Source of the DNA: Dillenia suffruticosa
Taxonomy: Eukaryota > Streptophyta > Magnoliopsida > Dilleniales > Dilleniaceae
Length of the DNA stretch: 64,000 bases
Direction of reading: 5' to 3'
Assembly (NCBI GenBank): GCA_033439265.1
Contig: JAVTVX010000031.1
Coordinates: 605,501 to 669,500 of the forward strand
In this document: piece after piece, positions 1-11,048 of the stretch
Layout: each line of letters starts with the position of its first letter
How positions within the stretch are numbered: the stretch's first letter is position 1
Notes under the pieces: generated by a model
What the model saw: the letters and a program-made list of their open reading frames with translations, nothing else
Databases searched by the model: none
What the model was told of the DNA's origin: nothing
Translations under genes and position numbers: made by a program

Positions 1-1782
1 TAAAAATGGTGATCAGAGCTTAGGGATGGTTGAAATCGTTTTCAATATAAGTTATTTTGCATATAGACAATCTAAATACGATCTCAGTATTATGAAAATG
101 GATAAACCCTAAAGATGATTGAGAAATTGATATTAAATTTTGATGATCTAATTAGGTTGATCTTTTTTTTTGAAGACTCGAGCAGTCAGATCTGATTCGT
201 TTTGAAAATAGGGAGTGATCACCCTCCCTGAACAGTGAGTGAGATTTTAACATTCGCTATTGATTGAAAATCATATTTCAAAAATATTTTTTAAATGATA
301 TGTTTCTACAAATGTATGATTATTAAAACTTTCGAATATTTTATGAAATGTTTTGTGACCTTTGGAGTGTCTTAATTTCTGATTTTATTGATATGCATCT
401 ATGAGTTTTGATAACTGAATATTGTGCCACATTTTTGACATATTAACATGTTTTAATGCTTCCACTGTATTGGCACATGGTTTTAAATGGATTTACTTAT
501 ATATTTGGGCTGTATGCCCGGCCGACATTATGATATGACTCATGAGGCTATATGCCCAGCCGACATGGTGATGGGATGCATGGGGTTACGTGTCCGGCTG
601 ATATGATATTGTGATATGCTTCCTATAACATCCGTAGCTACGAAGGACATCTGGTAGAGACACCCCTTGTGTCCAGATACGTTTCGGCTGGAGGTATCCG
701 CCAGATCGTCATGTGTATGGGTGTCCCAGGTTGACCCTTATCGGAGAGGACGTTGAGAACGACTCCGTCTAGCACCAGGCGGGGGCACCATACACGGCCG
801 ACTAGTTATATGTACATTATTATTATTATTTACAGACTAGTTGGAGTAGCTTGTGGCTAACATTGGCGCAGAGAGTTATTATTTAATACTTACATTTGAA
901 AAAAAAAAACCCAATGTGCCGTCCTTGGTCGAGGTAGACCATTGTCGGGGTTGTTTGATTGGCCGGCTCTTTATGAATTGATTTTCACATTGGATGCATA
1001 TGTTAATTTCAAATGTGTGCGATATCTGATTTGTTGAAACAACACGTTATTTTTACCACACTTGATATTGTGTTTCATGCTTTAACACTCCAAGTTCACC
1101 CTCATTATTGATAGTATGATGTCAATCCCCTCACTTACTGAGTATCCTCCCATAGATACTCACCCCTCGTTTTCTTTTCCATAGAATTAGTGTTGGACCG
1201 AGGAGATATTGTTGGGTTTGTATAATTGTGACGCGAATGTGATATCACTGGGCTTGGGTATGGATATTTTCATCTCTTCTGCTACGATCATTAGTGATAT
1301 CGTTATGTATTGGAGATTTTAGTTTGACCAATGTATTTATCTAATTTTTTATGGGATGACTGTATAAATTATGGATATTTATTCGTGAAACTCTCGTATT
1401 GATTTATTTTATTGTATTGAGATATTTGTGAATATTTAAAAATAACTTGGGAATTTATTTTATATATGCGTAGAATTTAGTTCCGCTCAGTGTGGCGGCT
1501 GCTCATATTTTTGTTGGACATGACAGTAGAGGTTTGTGGTTGGGACTGTTAGACATTTATATAGCCTTGCGTTACTCTGGATGTTTAGCAGTGGGATTGT
1601 TTGAACTTGGAGAGGTCGGGATGACCATTTGTTTATTTTACAGGATGAATGTTGATATACATGTCAAATTGTACTTGGAAGACTTCCGAAATATGAGGAT
1701 ATTTTGTTCGATTTTTTATAAAAATACAACTGGCATCTAGGGTAACGGGCGGCTGCTCACGACCCCGGTTTGGGGCATGACA
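1..1782 (+). mobile_element. 3' part of a long gypsy-type LTR (start lies left of the window)
   Basis: This is the 3' part of an LTR of the family also seen at 35448-38545 (reverse) and 56430-58835. Shared landmarks occur in the same order: 'ataaaccct' near 105, a 'gagtga'/'cactcactgag'-type stretch near 230 and 1130, 'cgtagctacgaaggac' near 632, and the terminal GGGGCATGACA ending at 1782. It ends with CA directly against a DUF247 exon. The left end and its target duplication are outside the window, so I cannot tell a solo LTR from the end of a full element. A short open frame at 1492-1740 lies inside the LTR and is not considered a gene. Confidence 0.8.
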
Positions 1783-2244
1783 CTTGTCAATGAGATGACA
1801 GACTCAGACTTGTTGAAACAAATAGCTTGGAAGCGACTACATGTTGAGATAGCCCATAAACGTGGGACAGGTGGTGAAGTGGCTGCATTTGTTCTTTTCA
1901 TGAGTAATATTTTAGAGAGTGAGAAGGATGTTAGCCTCCTGCAAGAAAGCAGGACAATACTACATGCCATGATAGGAGGTAATAAAGCAGTTGTCAGGCT
2001 ATTCCAGTCAATCTCCGAGGATTTGACTGTTGATGCTGACAACAGCATATTCGAAGTGCTAGTAGACATCGGCAAATACTGAGACCAGAAGTGGAAAGTA
2101 AAGTTGAATGCATGGCGTGCAAATCTCATGCAAACCTAATTTACAAGCCCCTGGTCAAGTATATCATTTGCTGAAGCAATTTTCCTCTTTGCATTCACTA
2201 CTCTTCAGACCATTTATACCATTTATACCTTTTACAAGGAATGA
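1783..2244 (+). pseudogene. DUF247 (UPF0481) family pseudogene, 3' fragment
   Basis: The frame encodes the C-terminal part of a plant DUF247/UPF0481 protein. Visible hallmarks are 'FVLFMSNILESEKDVSLLQ' (the family's central conserved block), 'VVRLFQSISEDL', then past the first stop 'WRANLMQT', 'FTSPWSSISF' and a hydrophobic membrane-anchor-like tail ending 'YTFYKE' with a natural TGA at 2242-2244. Two in-frame stops break it: TGA at 2080-2082, where the family usually has Cys, and a TAA after 'LMQT'. The N-terminal two thirds are missing because the LTR ends at 1782. DUF247 proteins are plant-specific, usually about 400-500 aa, with a C-terminal transmembrane helix; some act in grass self-incompatibility, but no function is inferred here. 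This is the only host-gene remnant I recognise in the window. Confidence 0.8.
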
Positions 2245-2979
2245 TTCTCCACCTCAACACCTACCGAAAAAGCTCTAAGTCTACTGTCATCTTCTGGTTC
2301 TGTGTGTTTCATTTTCTTTCTTTCCTTTAGTTTCTGGGTTTTGTTTTGCTTGTTTTGATATTGGTGTCTGTTTTGAGCTGTTTTCAATCGGCTGTGATTT
2401 GTATCATCGATTGTTGTGGCCATGGTTGATTGACTAGCGTTGATGATATTTCATACAATATTGGGGCCAATTAGAGACAGTCACGCAATAGATGATACCA
2501 AGTATGGCCTCGGATTACAAACTAGTGTTTTTCAATAAATTGTTGCATTTTATTCTCCATGTCCCTTGGATGGAGTCCTAAATTTAACAAAAAGAATAGC
2601 AACAGAAGAACAAATCTGACTGGCCTAGAAATCTAGAGAACCATTGAAAAATGAACAGAATTATTCTGTCAGCCAAATGCCTTTGTTCTCCTGTTCCATA
2701 GGGCTGGCTGCCAATAGGACTACACGTAGAAAATAAGAACGCCAGTCTTGGCGCCAAGTGATAAGTTGACATTGAAGGTGAAGCTGCTGTTTTCCCTATG
2801 CCCAAATCAATCCCCCTCCCCAAGAAAAATGACAAAAAAAAAAAAAAAAAAGAAAGAAAGAGAAGGCAGTAGAAAATGATTAGTAGGTTTACCCAATATA
2901 AAAGTACACTAAAAAATGATGATGGGAAAATCAAGAAAATAATTGACAAGAGCAAATCAATTTGCAGAAAGAAAGCACG
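2245..2979. other. Intergenic sequence, nothing recognised
   Basis: There is no recognisable coding homology. An A-rich tract with AAAG repeats lies near 2829-2862. The open frames on the minus strand are low complexity (Phe/Leu-rich translation of the A tract). Confidence 0.5.
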
Positions 2980-3760
2980 GGAGATGGTAGAGATGATACA
3001 TGGAGATTAAAGAGAATTTGCAGTAAGGAGGTCCTAAGAATCATCACGAGTTGGTGGAAGCAGAAAATTCTACTTGGAAGAATTTTTACCAAGAGGCTGG
3101 ATTTCATTATGATTCAAGAAAGCAAAATGAGAGGAACAAAATTTTGTCTTTATGGGGTGCCATAAAAAGAAGGAAAAGGAGATTTTTTAAGAAGGAGATT
3201 TTCTATATGGAATCCAGAAATTTTCAAGAAGGAAAAGGAGATGTTTTTTCTTGGATTTTCTGTGGTGTATGGGGTGTAACTTGGTGAATGTCTATGGACC
3301 TAGTAATCAAGAGGGAAAGAGAATACTATGGGAGGAGTTGTGTTCTGTAGGGGTAATTTTAACGCGGTTCACACTGAGGAAAGAAAGGGTTGCAGATGTA
3401 AGGACAGAGAAACCGAAGATTTTACAAGTTTTGTGTTGCCTTTGAATGGGTTTGTTCTAAAATGAGTAGCTTGGATGGATTCCTGCTGAATCGCTAATGG
3501 ATGGATTATTAGGGGCACCAAACTCAATTAGGCTTAAAAGGTCTGCATCGGATCATTCTCCAATTATGTTGGTGGGCTGTGTGGATTGGCCGGGCCTAAA
3601 ACCTTTTAGGTTTTTGGATTGCTGGTGGGGTAAAGGATTCAAGAAAGTTGAAAAATGGTGGAAAAACTCTTTATTAATGGGGGGCATGGTTTCAAGCTGG
3701 AGGAGGAATTGAAGGAGTTTGGAAATATTTCTAATGAAATAGAAACAAGGAGAGAGGACG
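2980..3760 (+). pseudogene. L1-type LINE endonuclease fragment, frameshifted
   Basis: Pieces of an apurinic-like endonuclease (APE/exo_endo_phos) domain of a plant L1 LINE occur in order but in different frames. They are 'FIMIQESKMRG' near 3105 (the QE-K motif with the catalytic Glu), 'VNVYGPSNQEGKRILWEEL' near 3290 (the 'YGP' block), and 'SASDHSPIML' near 3550 (the catalytic SDH motif), followed by 'PFRFLDCWW' as in L1 proteins. Several frameshifts and stops separate them, so it is dead. The domain nicks DNA to prime target-site reverse transcription. Reverse transcriptase does not follow directly; the next stretch contains a 140 bp direct repeat instead. Confidence 0.75.
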
Positions 3761-3963
3761 GGATGTGTTAAACAAGAAAGCAGAAATTCAGTGCTTAATA
3801 GTTCTATTATGAGATAGCGAAGATATGTGAAGTGCAAATTAAATGATGGAAAATCTTGAGAAAGGAGAGAATTTAAGAAGATGGAAAGTGAGTTGGAAGC
3901 CAGATTAGAGGAGGGTTTTAATGAAGTGGAAATCAAGGAAGGTGTGTAGGATAGTGGTAGCTG

Positions 3964-4091
3964 AAAAGCACCTTGGCCCGAAAATGGAAGAAAAATTTAA
4001 AAAACATGAGCATAAATAAGTAATGGGCACAAGAATTTACATGGTTCTATCATATGAGCTACATTTACAAGTGGATTAAGAAAGAAATTAT
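3964..4091 (+). repeat. Direct repeat, copy 1 (about 130 bp)
   Basis: This begins 'aaaagcaccttg' and contains 'gcataaataagtaatgg' and 'ggattaag', all found again in the same order at 4705-4840. The two copies differ by small indels and substitutions. Function and family are unknown; it follows the LINE endonuclease remnant. Confidence 0.65.
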
Positions 4092-4704
4092 AGTATGAAA
4101 GAAATAAATAAAATTGAGTATACAACCAAAACTCTCAAAAACTTCAAATACTCCTTTTACGGTCAAAATTAGTATTACCAGACGTTAATCCGTAAAATTT
4201 AAAACTATGATTCAATCAGTTCAATTGTAAGTCAATATCATCAAACTATTGGTTTTTTAATAATAATAAAAAAATATATAATTAATTTTTAATATATATT
4301 TTTTATTTTAAAGAACCCCATTTTGATAACCCAGAAAAACAATTAAAAAACCCTATGGGTACTCACACTCTACGAGATTTCGCTGTCAAAGTAAATGGGC
4401 CAAGGTAAATGGCATAACAATTAAAGAACAGAGGGGAGGGAGAGACGAATTGGAGGCAACTCATTCTCGATGTACCATTGTCGGAAGTCGTTGTCATCGT
4501 CCCAGTGGCAGCGGACACCGACTGGAATCTCCTTCCCGGCCCCAAGGAATTGAGTCGACATCATTCATTGTTGTTTATTCAAGTTGTGGATCATTGTCAT
4601 CGTCTCGGAATCCATCATTAGCGACGGCCACTAGTCATCTACAGTGGTCGATTTTTACGAGCGCCTCGAAATCCATCATCTTGGATCATTGTCATCATCC
4701 ATTC

Positions 4705-4840
4705 AAAAGCACCTTGCCAAGATTGATTGAGAAAAATGGAAGGAAAATTTCAAAAACAAGTGCATAAATAAGTAATGGACACAAGAATTAACGTCGTTTC
4801 ATCTTAAGACCTACATTTATGAGCGGATTAAGAGAGAAAT
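4705..4840 (+). repeat. Direct repeat, copy 2 (about 135 bp)
   Basis: Partner of 3964-4091. The 610 bp between the copies (about 4100-4704) contains an A/T-rich stretch and a moderately GC-rich segment near 4450-4680 with repeated 'catcat' and 'cgtc' words, but no gene I can name. Confidence 0.65.
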
Positions 4841-4955
4841 TTTATTTTAAAATTTGGTTATCAAAGAATAAGGAAAAGCCCAACACAAATGGATTTATTT
4901 CCTGTTATGTGTAGAAGCAACTTTTTTTTTTAGTGACCTTTAGTGGGGAAAACTT

Positions 4956-5275
4956 GGCAAGGGTTGGTAACATATGGAAAAATACAAACTCCCTTCTTAG
5001 GTTCAAATTCTATTATGGAGATTGAATGTAGAGGCACTTCCAACAATTGACAATTTGAGGAAGAAGGGTGTTGTTATTACAAATCAGGTCTGTCATCTCT
5101 GTTTTAAAGAAAATGAATTCATTGATCACCTTTCCATGTTTCGTTGAAAATGCTGGATCGTCTCATCTTGGAAGGGTCTAATGATTGGGAAAGCTTGGAG
5201 CTATATATGGATATATATATATATATATATATAGTGTAATTTGGTCAATATGGGGGAGAAATGAGAGAAAATTAA
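4956..5275 (+). pseudogene. L1-type LINE C-terminal zinc-binding (zf-RVT) region
   Basis: Translation around 5012-5143 gives 'WRLNVEALPTIDNLRKKGV', then 'CHLCFKENEFIDHL'. This is the reverse-transcriptase-associated zinc-binding block (zf-RVT) of plant L1 elements: 'LPT.DNL..RGV' then C-x2-C...H. A later frame near 5235-5275 gives 'WSIWGRNERKLINSL', like the usual LINE C-terminal W-x-I-W-x-x-R-N motif. A (TA)n run at 5209-5233 interrupts the two parts. It may belong to the same LINE as 2980-3760 with the RT core lost, or be a second fragment. Confidence 0.75.
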
Positions 5276-7103
5276 TAAACTCTTTAAGGAAAGATAAAGA
5301 GTCACCAAAGTAGATAGTTAGGAGTTAATGCCCATAGGAAAGTGGTGTACTCGGAGAGTGCTAGCTTCTAAAGCCACCTTTCTCAACTAGTCCCTTAAGC
5401 AAGCTTTTGACCATTTAATCTCTCTCTCTTAATTCAACTTCTTCTTTGTTCTCAATGTGATATCGCAACTCATCTACTTTTGTTGATCAAAAAAAAAAAA
5501 AAAAAAAAAAGAGTTGCAGAAAGAAAGTTGAAACATCCCACCCCACCAAATCATTAGCACAGTATGAAATAGGGCAGTAAACATCCATCTTTGACATTGC
5601 TCCCTATTTATGCTATGGACGGAGAGACAAAGGAAAAAAAAAAGAAGTCGTTCTTGGATATCGTATGAAAGAATTAACAGGGTCTATTGGAAATAGGAGA
5701 AAATTAATAAACACTTTTAGAAAATATAAATGGTCACTATAGTAGATAGTTAGAAGTTAATGCCCATAGGAAAGTGGTGTGCTCTTTATAGTATTATGGG
5801 CAGTGAATGCTAGCCTCTAAAGCCACCATTTTGAATCTAGTCCCTTAAGCAACGTTTTTGACCATTTAATCTCTTTCTCTCTCTGTCTCTCATTCAAATC
5901 AACTAAGTCAGCTTCTCCTCGTTCTCCACATGGTATCACAACTCATAAGCAATTCACTGAATATTTTCCAAATTTATTCTTAAGTTCTTTAAGAGAGTGC
6001 TGAACAATGCTCTCTCTCTCTCTCTCAAGTTAGCTTCTCCTCTGTTCTCAATGTGGTATCACAACTCATCTACTTTTGTGCTACCATAACACACATTAAT
6101 ATAAAATTCCTTTTTTTGTTTATAAAAAATAGTTGCAGATAGTGAAAAATCGAGAAGGTGTCTCGGAGGGTTTTGTGGAACCACTATAAAAGTTTTGAGT
6201 GCTTTGTCTTTTATTCATCTTTCTTTTCTATTTTCCTTTTGTACTCTATTTTTCTTCCATTCTTCTATGTCCAATTTCGGTTTCTTTTATTACCAGCTAT
6301 ATAATCTTTTAAACACCGGAAAAAGTGTCATATATCCTATTCACCTCCTCTAGGTTATATTTCATCTCTCTCTCTCTCTTTAGTTCAAATCAATTAAGTC
6401 AACTTCTCCTCTGTTCTCAACATAGTATCACAGCTCCTAAGCAATTCACTGAACATTTCCCAAGTTTATTCGTAAGTTCTTCAAAAGGGCTGAACAGTGC
6501 TCTCTATCTCTCTCAAGTCAGCTTGTCCACTGTTCTCAATGTGGTATCATGACTCATCTACTTTTGTGCTATCTTAATACACATTAATATAAAATTCCTT
6601 TTTTGCTTATAAAAAAAAAAAGAGTTGTAGAAAGAAAATTGAAACATCCCACCTCACCAAATCATTAGCAAAGTATGAAATAGGGCACTAAACAATCTTT
6701 GACATTGCTCTTTATTGATGCTAAGGAAGGGGAGACAGGAAAACAAAGATGTTCTTCTTGGATATTGTAAGAAAGAATTACTGATGTCTATTGGAAATAT
6801 GAGAAAAATAATAAACTATTTTAGGAAATATAAAGAGTCACCATACTAGATACTTGGAAGTTAATGCCCATAGGAAAGTGGTGTACTCTTTGTAGTAATA
6901 TGTGCTGTGAGTACTAGCCTCTGAAGCCACCTTCTTGAATCTGGTCCCTTAAGCAACATTTTTGACCATTTAATCTCTCTCTCTCTCTCTCTCTCTCATT
7001 CAAATCAATTAAGTCAACTTCTCCTCTGTTCTCAATATGGTATCACAACTCATAAGCAATTCACTGAACATTTCCCAAGTTTATTCTTAAGTTCTTCAAG
7101 AGT
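5250..7103 (+). repeat. Block of related repeats with PBS-like sites
   Basis: Diverged copies of one repeat start near 5262, 5694 and 6790, with a partial copy at about 6360-6620. Each contains 'ttaatgcccataggaaagtgg', 'cccttaagcaa', a (CT)n run, 'cttctcctctgttctcaa' and 'tggtatcacaactc'. Three copies end in an A-rich tail followed by 'agttg(c/t)aga', and a second shared module (about 5510-5695 and 6622-6790) links them, so part of the block arose by tandem duplication. 'TGGTATCACAACTC' resembles the initiator-Met tRNA primer site of copia elements, which suggests small LTR/TRIM-like units. The flanking LINE-like words leave a LINE 3' end origin open. A fifth copy lies at 18806-20140. Confidence 0.6.
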
Positions 7104-9006
7104 TGTAAGACAACTAGGGGGTGATAGTTGTTTTTGCTAATTTCTGGGAATTTTCAATAATTTAAAAGTTTTTATTGGAAAGTAATGAATAATGGTGTTT
7201 GATGGTTTGAGCAAAAGGAAACAAAGAATACAAAAGGTTTTATAGTAGTTCCATCAACTTGATATATGTCCACTCCGACGATTTTTACTATTAACTTTAG
7301 CTTACAAATTTGATTACAGGTTTGGACCTTTATAGTATTATTCTCAATACTTTTAAACTCTTTCTCTTTAAATCTAAGACCGTGACATGTCTACTGGTCT
7401 TTGCAATTTCTAGTATAAGGAAGAGTAAGAAATTTAGAATTTGAGGCTTTACTCCTCAGATGTAAGAAATGTCGCTTTGAATTGAAGTTACACTCAAGAG
7501 TATGAAAATGGATTAAATAACAGAGTATGAATAAAGGGAAAACAAAGCAGGCAGTTCCATTAATTAACAATTATGTATATCGTCATAGAAGTATTAACCA
7601 CCCACTCTCTATTTCTCTTGTATTTATTGATGAGCAAAAGAGACTGTTGTGCAGTGGTTGAGCTCGAACGTTGATCATTAATGTCCTTCATTAAATGTTT
7701 TCCATCTGTTCCTCATTCTGCTGTTCCTCATCTTCCATTGAAGATTTATTTTACTACCAGCTCCTTTTCTCTAGCCAATTAGGTGAATAGCTTTTGCTGC
7801 ATTTAAATGTTAGCCTTTCATTGAGAGAGATAAACTAATAAGGTTAGGCAAGGTTACTGTTGTGTTCAAACCACTTTGATTTCTGAGTTCTGAATATATT
7901 TCTCTTAGGTCGACAAAGCTAAAGGAGACATCAAACCAAATTAAAATTTTTCTTCTATAAATTAAAAGCCATATCAACATATTTGTGAAGCAAGTTGACT
8001 TGTTAAATTATGTCAAGCACTTAGTTTAAGGTGTCGACAAATTTGTGATCTTATGTCAACCAATTCTATGGGAGTATTTGAGTTGAATAGTGATATCTTG
8101 ACCCTTTAAAATAACTTTTTAAAAAGGGTTGTTGACATACTAAAATCTTTGGGATGATACAATCCTGTTTTAGAGACAATTGGTAGACCTATTATTTTTA
8201 AATTGGTCGATAAACTATGTTGGGTCAACACAATTTTGGGATAGGTTGCCATAGAGAGTATAACTTCTAGAAGGATATGTCGACAACTTATCGAACATAT
8301 CGACCAACTAAGTATTTTTGCTAGAATACCTGTCGACATGTGTAATAATGAATCAACCTGAGGTTTCAATTGGTGGACCTGTGAACTACAATAAATCACC
8401 ATAAGGCATATAAAAGATAGTTAGGTAGACATTTAGAATAATCAGGTTGACATGAGAAGTAGGTCAATCAATTTGTATGTCATGTTGATAGGTTTTTACT
8501 TATGTCAACAAAGAGTAGTTCAGAATGATTTAGGCTTGTTTTATGCCGACATAATGTCGTGCACGTCGATATAATGTTACTTAGAAAAATTTTGATATAT
8601 TTTAATCAAGTCGATAGGGAACTTGGAGCTGGTTGACATGTTTTCTGGCTTGATTAAGGTTTTGGTCAATTGGTCGACACTTAAAAATTGATTAATATAG
8701 ACTAGTTTAAGTATACTCAGGTCGACATAAGCATATAGCGGGTCGACATGTTTTTATCAGGGTATTAGATTTAGGCATTTAGGTAGGCAAGGGATTTGGT
8801 AGGTCGTCATGTTTTGCTCAATTGGTCAACATGGGACTTAAAATAGGTTGACAAGGATGGATTCATGTACGATCAGGTGGACATGGAGTTACAACATGTC
8901 GACATCTTTGCAGGATTGTGCTTTTTCAAATTCTGTTTTTTCCATTCTCTTTTCACTTTCTTATTTCAAATTGTTTTATAATCGTCAAAACTTAATATAT
9001 TCAACA
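7104..9006 (-). mobile_element. Copia (Maximus/SIRE-like) LTR, minus strand
   Basis: On the minus strand this starts TGTTGAATATATTAAG at 9006, directly after a purine tract (9020-9007, AAAAATGGGGAGAT), and ends ...CCCCCTAGTTGTCTTACA at 7104. Both features are typical of plant Maximus/SIRE copia LTRs ('gggggagattg' before the LTR and 'caccccctctag' near its end). It interrupts a repeat copy: the 7079-7103 text matches 5975-5995, but the expected continuation 'gctgaac' is missing. AGAGT (7099-7103) is the candidate target duplication; its partner was not found. The body has about 25 GTCGACAT-like words between 7900 and 8900 (see findings). Confidence 0.65.
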
Positions 9007-9020
9007 ATCTCCCCATTTTT
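9007..9020 (-). other. Polypurine tract of minus-strand copia element
   Basis: The minus-strand sequence AAAAATGGGGAGAT abuts the LTR start TGTTGA. It is the expected plus-strand primer site for LTR-retrotransposon replication and sets the direction of the element. Confidence 0.6.
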
Positions 9021-9844
9021 TATGATTACAAAACTCTTACAAACTCCTATTTGATTTTTCAGAGTTGTCTCAGACCTTTTAATCTAGGTTTTTCTCCCCT
9101 TTTTGTCATCAACACAGAATGAATGACTTTAAAACTAAATTGGCAAAAAAATAGCTCAAATTTGAGGTTATTAACCTAAAATTGGGTGATAACCAAGAGT
9201 AACAGTATGCAAAATAAAACATTCCCCTATGAAAATTCAAAGGCAACAGTGGTCACCGCCAGATAATCAGAATCCATTCTTGAATTTGCTCCTCACTACT
9301 GGAGAACCCGACAATCAGAACACATAATGCTTTACTCCCCCTCAAAATAATGCCTAGATTTTCTTTTTACTCCCCCTTAACTGATGGCCTAACTCAAGAT
9401 AAGCAATAAGTCAAGAAAGCCAGAATCCAAGAGAGAACATAATTGATCTTTGATAGAGCTCAACCAATAATTTCTCATACAGAGACTTGCCTTAATCAAA
9501 CAGTTAACGAGAGATTTAATCAAACAATACTTTCTCAAAAAAGCAGTGCATGAATTAGCTTTAACCGATATTAATTGGCAACAACTAATTATGCAGGTTG
9601 AAGTGAAGCTAACTAATTGTATGGTGAACAGAGATAGGAAGGAATGTGATAATGATATGATGCAGTGAACTAGTGTAGTGATAGCAAGGTTAATTGACAA
9701 CCAGTATAGTGTTAAAGTGTAGTTAACCAAAGTGCACTATACAGAATATGAAGCCATCATGATTCTGGGCAATGCAAATTCAGCTCAAGGAATGAAAATC
9801 AAATTGACACAAGTTAATGTTCACAGGTGTAGATTTGTAATCAA
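9021..9844 (-). mobile_element. Probable post-pol internal remnant of the minus-strand copia element
   Basis: This lies between the polypurine tract and the CACTA insertion. No conserved domain is readable on either strand; a minus-strand open frame at 9389-9730 shows no recognisable motif. It is assigned by position only. The text resumes after the CACTA element at 11049. Confidence 0.4.
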
Positions 9845-11045
9845 TACTACTAGAAAACACACTTTTAGTGATGAAAATTTCCATCGCTGAAAGTGAAAAA
9901 TCCGTTGCTGAAAACTACTCTACTAAATTTTACCGACGGAGATTGCTATCCGTCGCTGGTATCAGTGATGGAAAAAATCTATCACTAAAAATATCCATCG
10001 TTAATCCGTCGTTGATAGAAAAAAATATGTAAAAATATTAACGATGGATTAGTGACATAATTTTTCCGTTACTAAAAAATCCGTTGCTAATAATTATTTT
10101 CTATCGCTAATTCAGGAGACCTCATGCGCTCGCACGCATGTCCACGTGCCCGCCCGAGTCGTTATGCACCTGCATGGGCTCTCCCACGCGCCCCAGCTCC
10201 TCTAAACCTGCCCTCACGTGCCCCCCGCCCATACACACGCAGCATCCAACCCACCCAATGCGTGCCCCAGCTCCTTTGAACCAGCCCACACGCGCCCGCC
10301 CACCTGCACCCACCTGTACCCACGCAGCAGCCCGCCCGCCCGCTTGCTTACCTGCTTCTTAATATGTGAAAAATGCTTCCACAGCTGTTCGAACCCTGGC
10401 ACAGTTAAAATGTTAAGAGCAACATAACCACGGACCACATTGTGATATGTTACTCAATTCTTTTTTTTTCTTTATTTTTTACCTTTATCTCATATTTTTT
10501 AATAATAATAAAATAAAATAAAATGATAATTTATTATAAAATAATAAAATAATAAAATTTTAGGTTAAAAAATATAAAAATAAAAAATAAAATAATATTA
10601 TTCTTCTACAAAATAAAATAAAAATAAAAAAATTATTGAATAAAAAATATAAAAATATAAAAGAATAAATAAAATAAATAAAATAAAAAAAAGAAAAAAA
10701 TCCGTCGCTAAAGTTTTCGTCGGTAATCTGTTGGAAAAATTCCGTCGCTAATCCATCGGTGATAGCTATACAATTTTTTTTTTACCCTTCATCACTACAG
10801 CAACGGATTAGCGATAGAATTGTTCCAACACTAAAAAATCCATCGCTGATAGATTTACAGATTTTTTTTTCTTTTTTTTATTTATTCTAAACCACTATGC
10901 GACGGATTATCGACGGAAATATTTCTGTCGCTAATTTCCATTGGTAATCTTTCGGTATTCTTTCCGACGTTAATCCGTCGCTATTACTGATGGATTTTTT
11001 TCCATCAGTAATTTTTCGTTACTGATAGCGTATTTTCTTGTAGTG
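9845..11045. mobile_element. Non-autonomous CACTA (En/Spm) transposon, 1.2 kb
   Basis: The right end reads (reverse complement) CACTACAAGAAAATACGC and the left end TACTACTAGAAAACACAC, giving matching terminal inverted repeats, with the first C of the left end mutated. The element is flanked by the 3 bp target duplication CAA (9842-9844 and 11046-11048), as usual for CACTA elements. Subterminal regions are crowded with 'ccgtcgctaa' words and their complements. No transposase is encoded. The centre has a GC-rich patch (about 10105-10345) of Pro/Ala-coding low complexity, followed by AT-rich 'aataaaat' repeats to about 10690. It could only move with a transposase supplied elsewhere. Confidence 0.85.
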
Positions 11046-11048
11046 CAA

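Noticed and set aside
2584..2955. A 123-codon minus-strand Phe/Leu-rich frame
   Set aside because: Translation of the A-rich tract; no homology.
5250..7103. tRNA-derived SINE family for the repeat block
   Set aside because: No B-box-like sequence; the TGGTATCA word and CT tract fit an LTR/PBS context better.
10122..10438. Pro/Thr-rich and Gly-rich open frames on opposite strands
   Set aside because: GC-rich low complexity inside the small CACTA element; no start context or domain.
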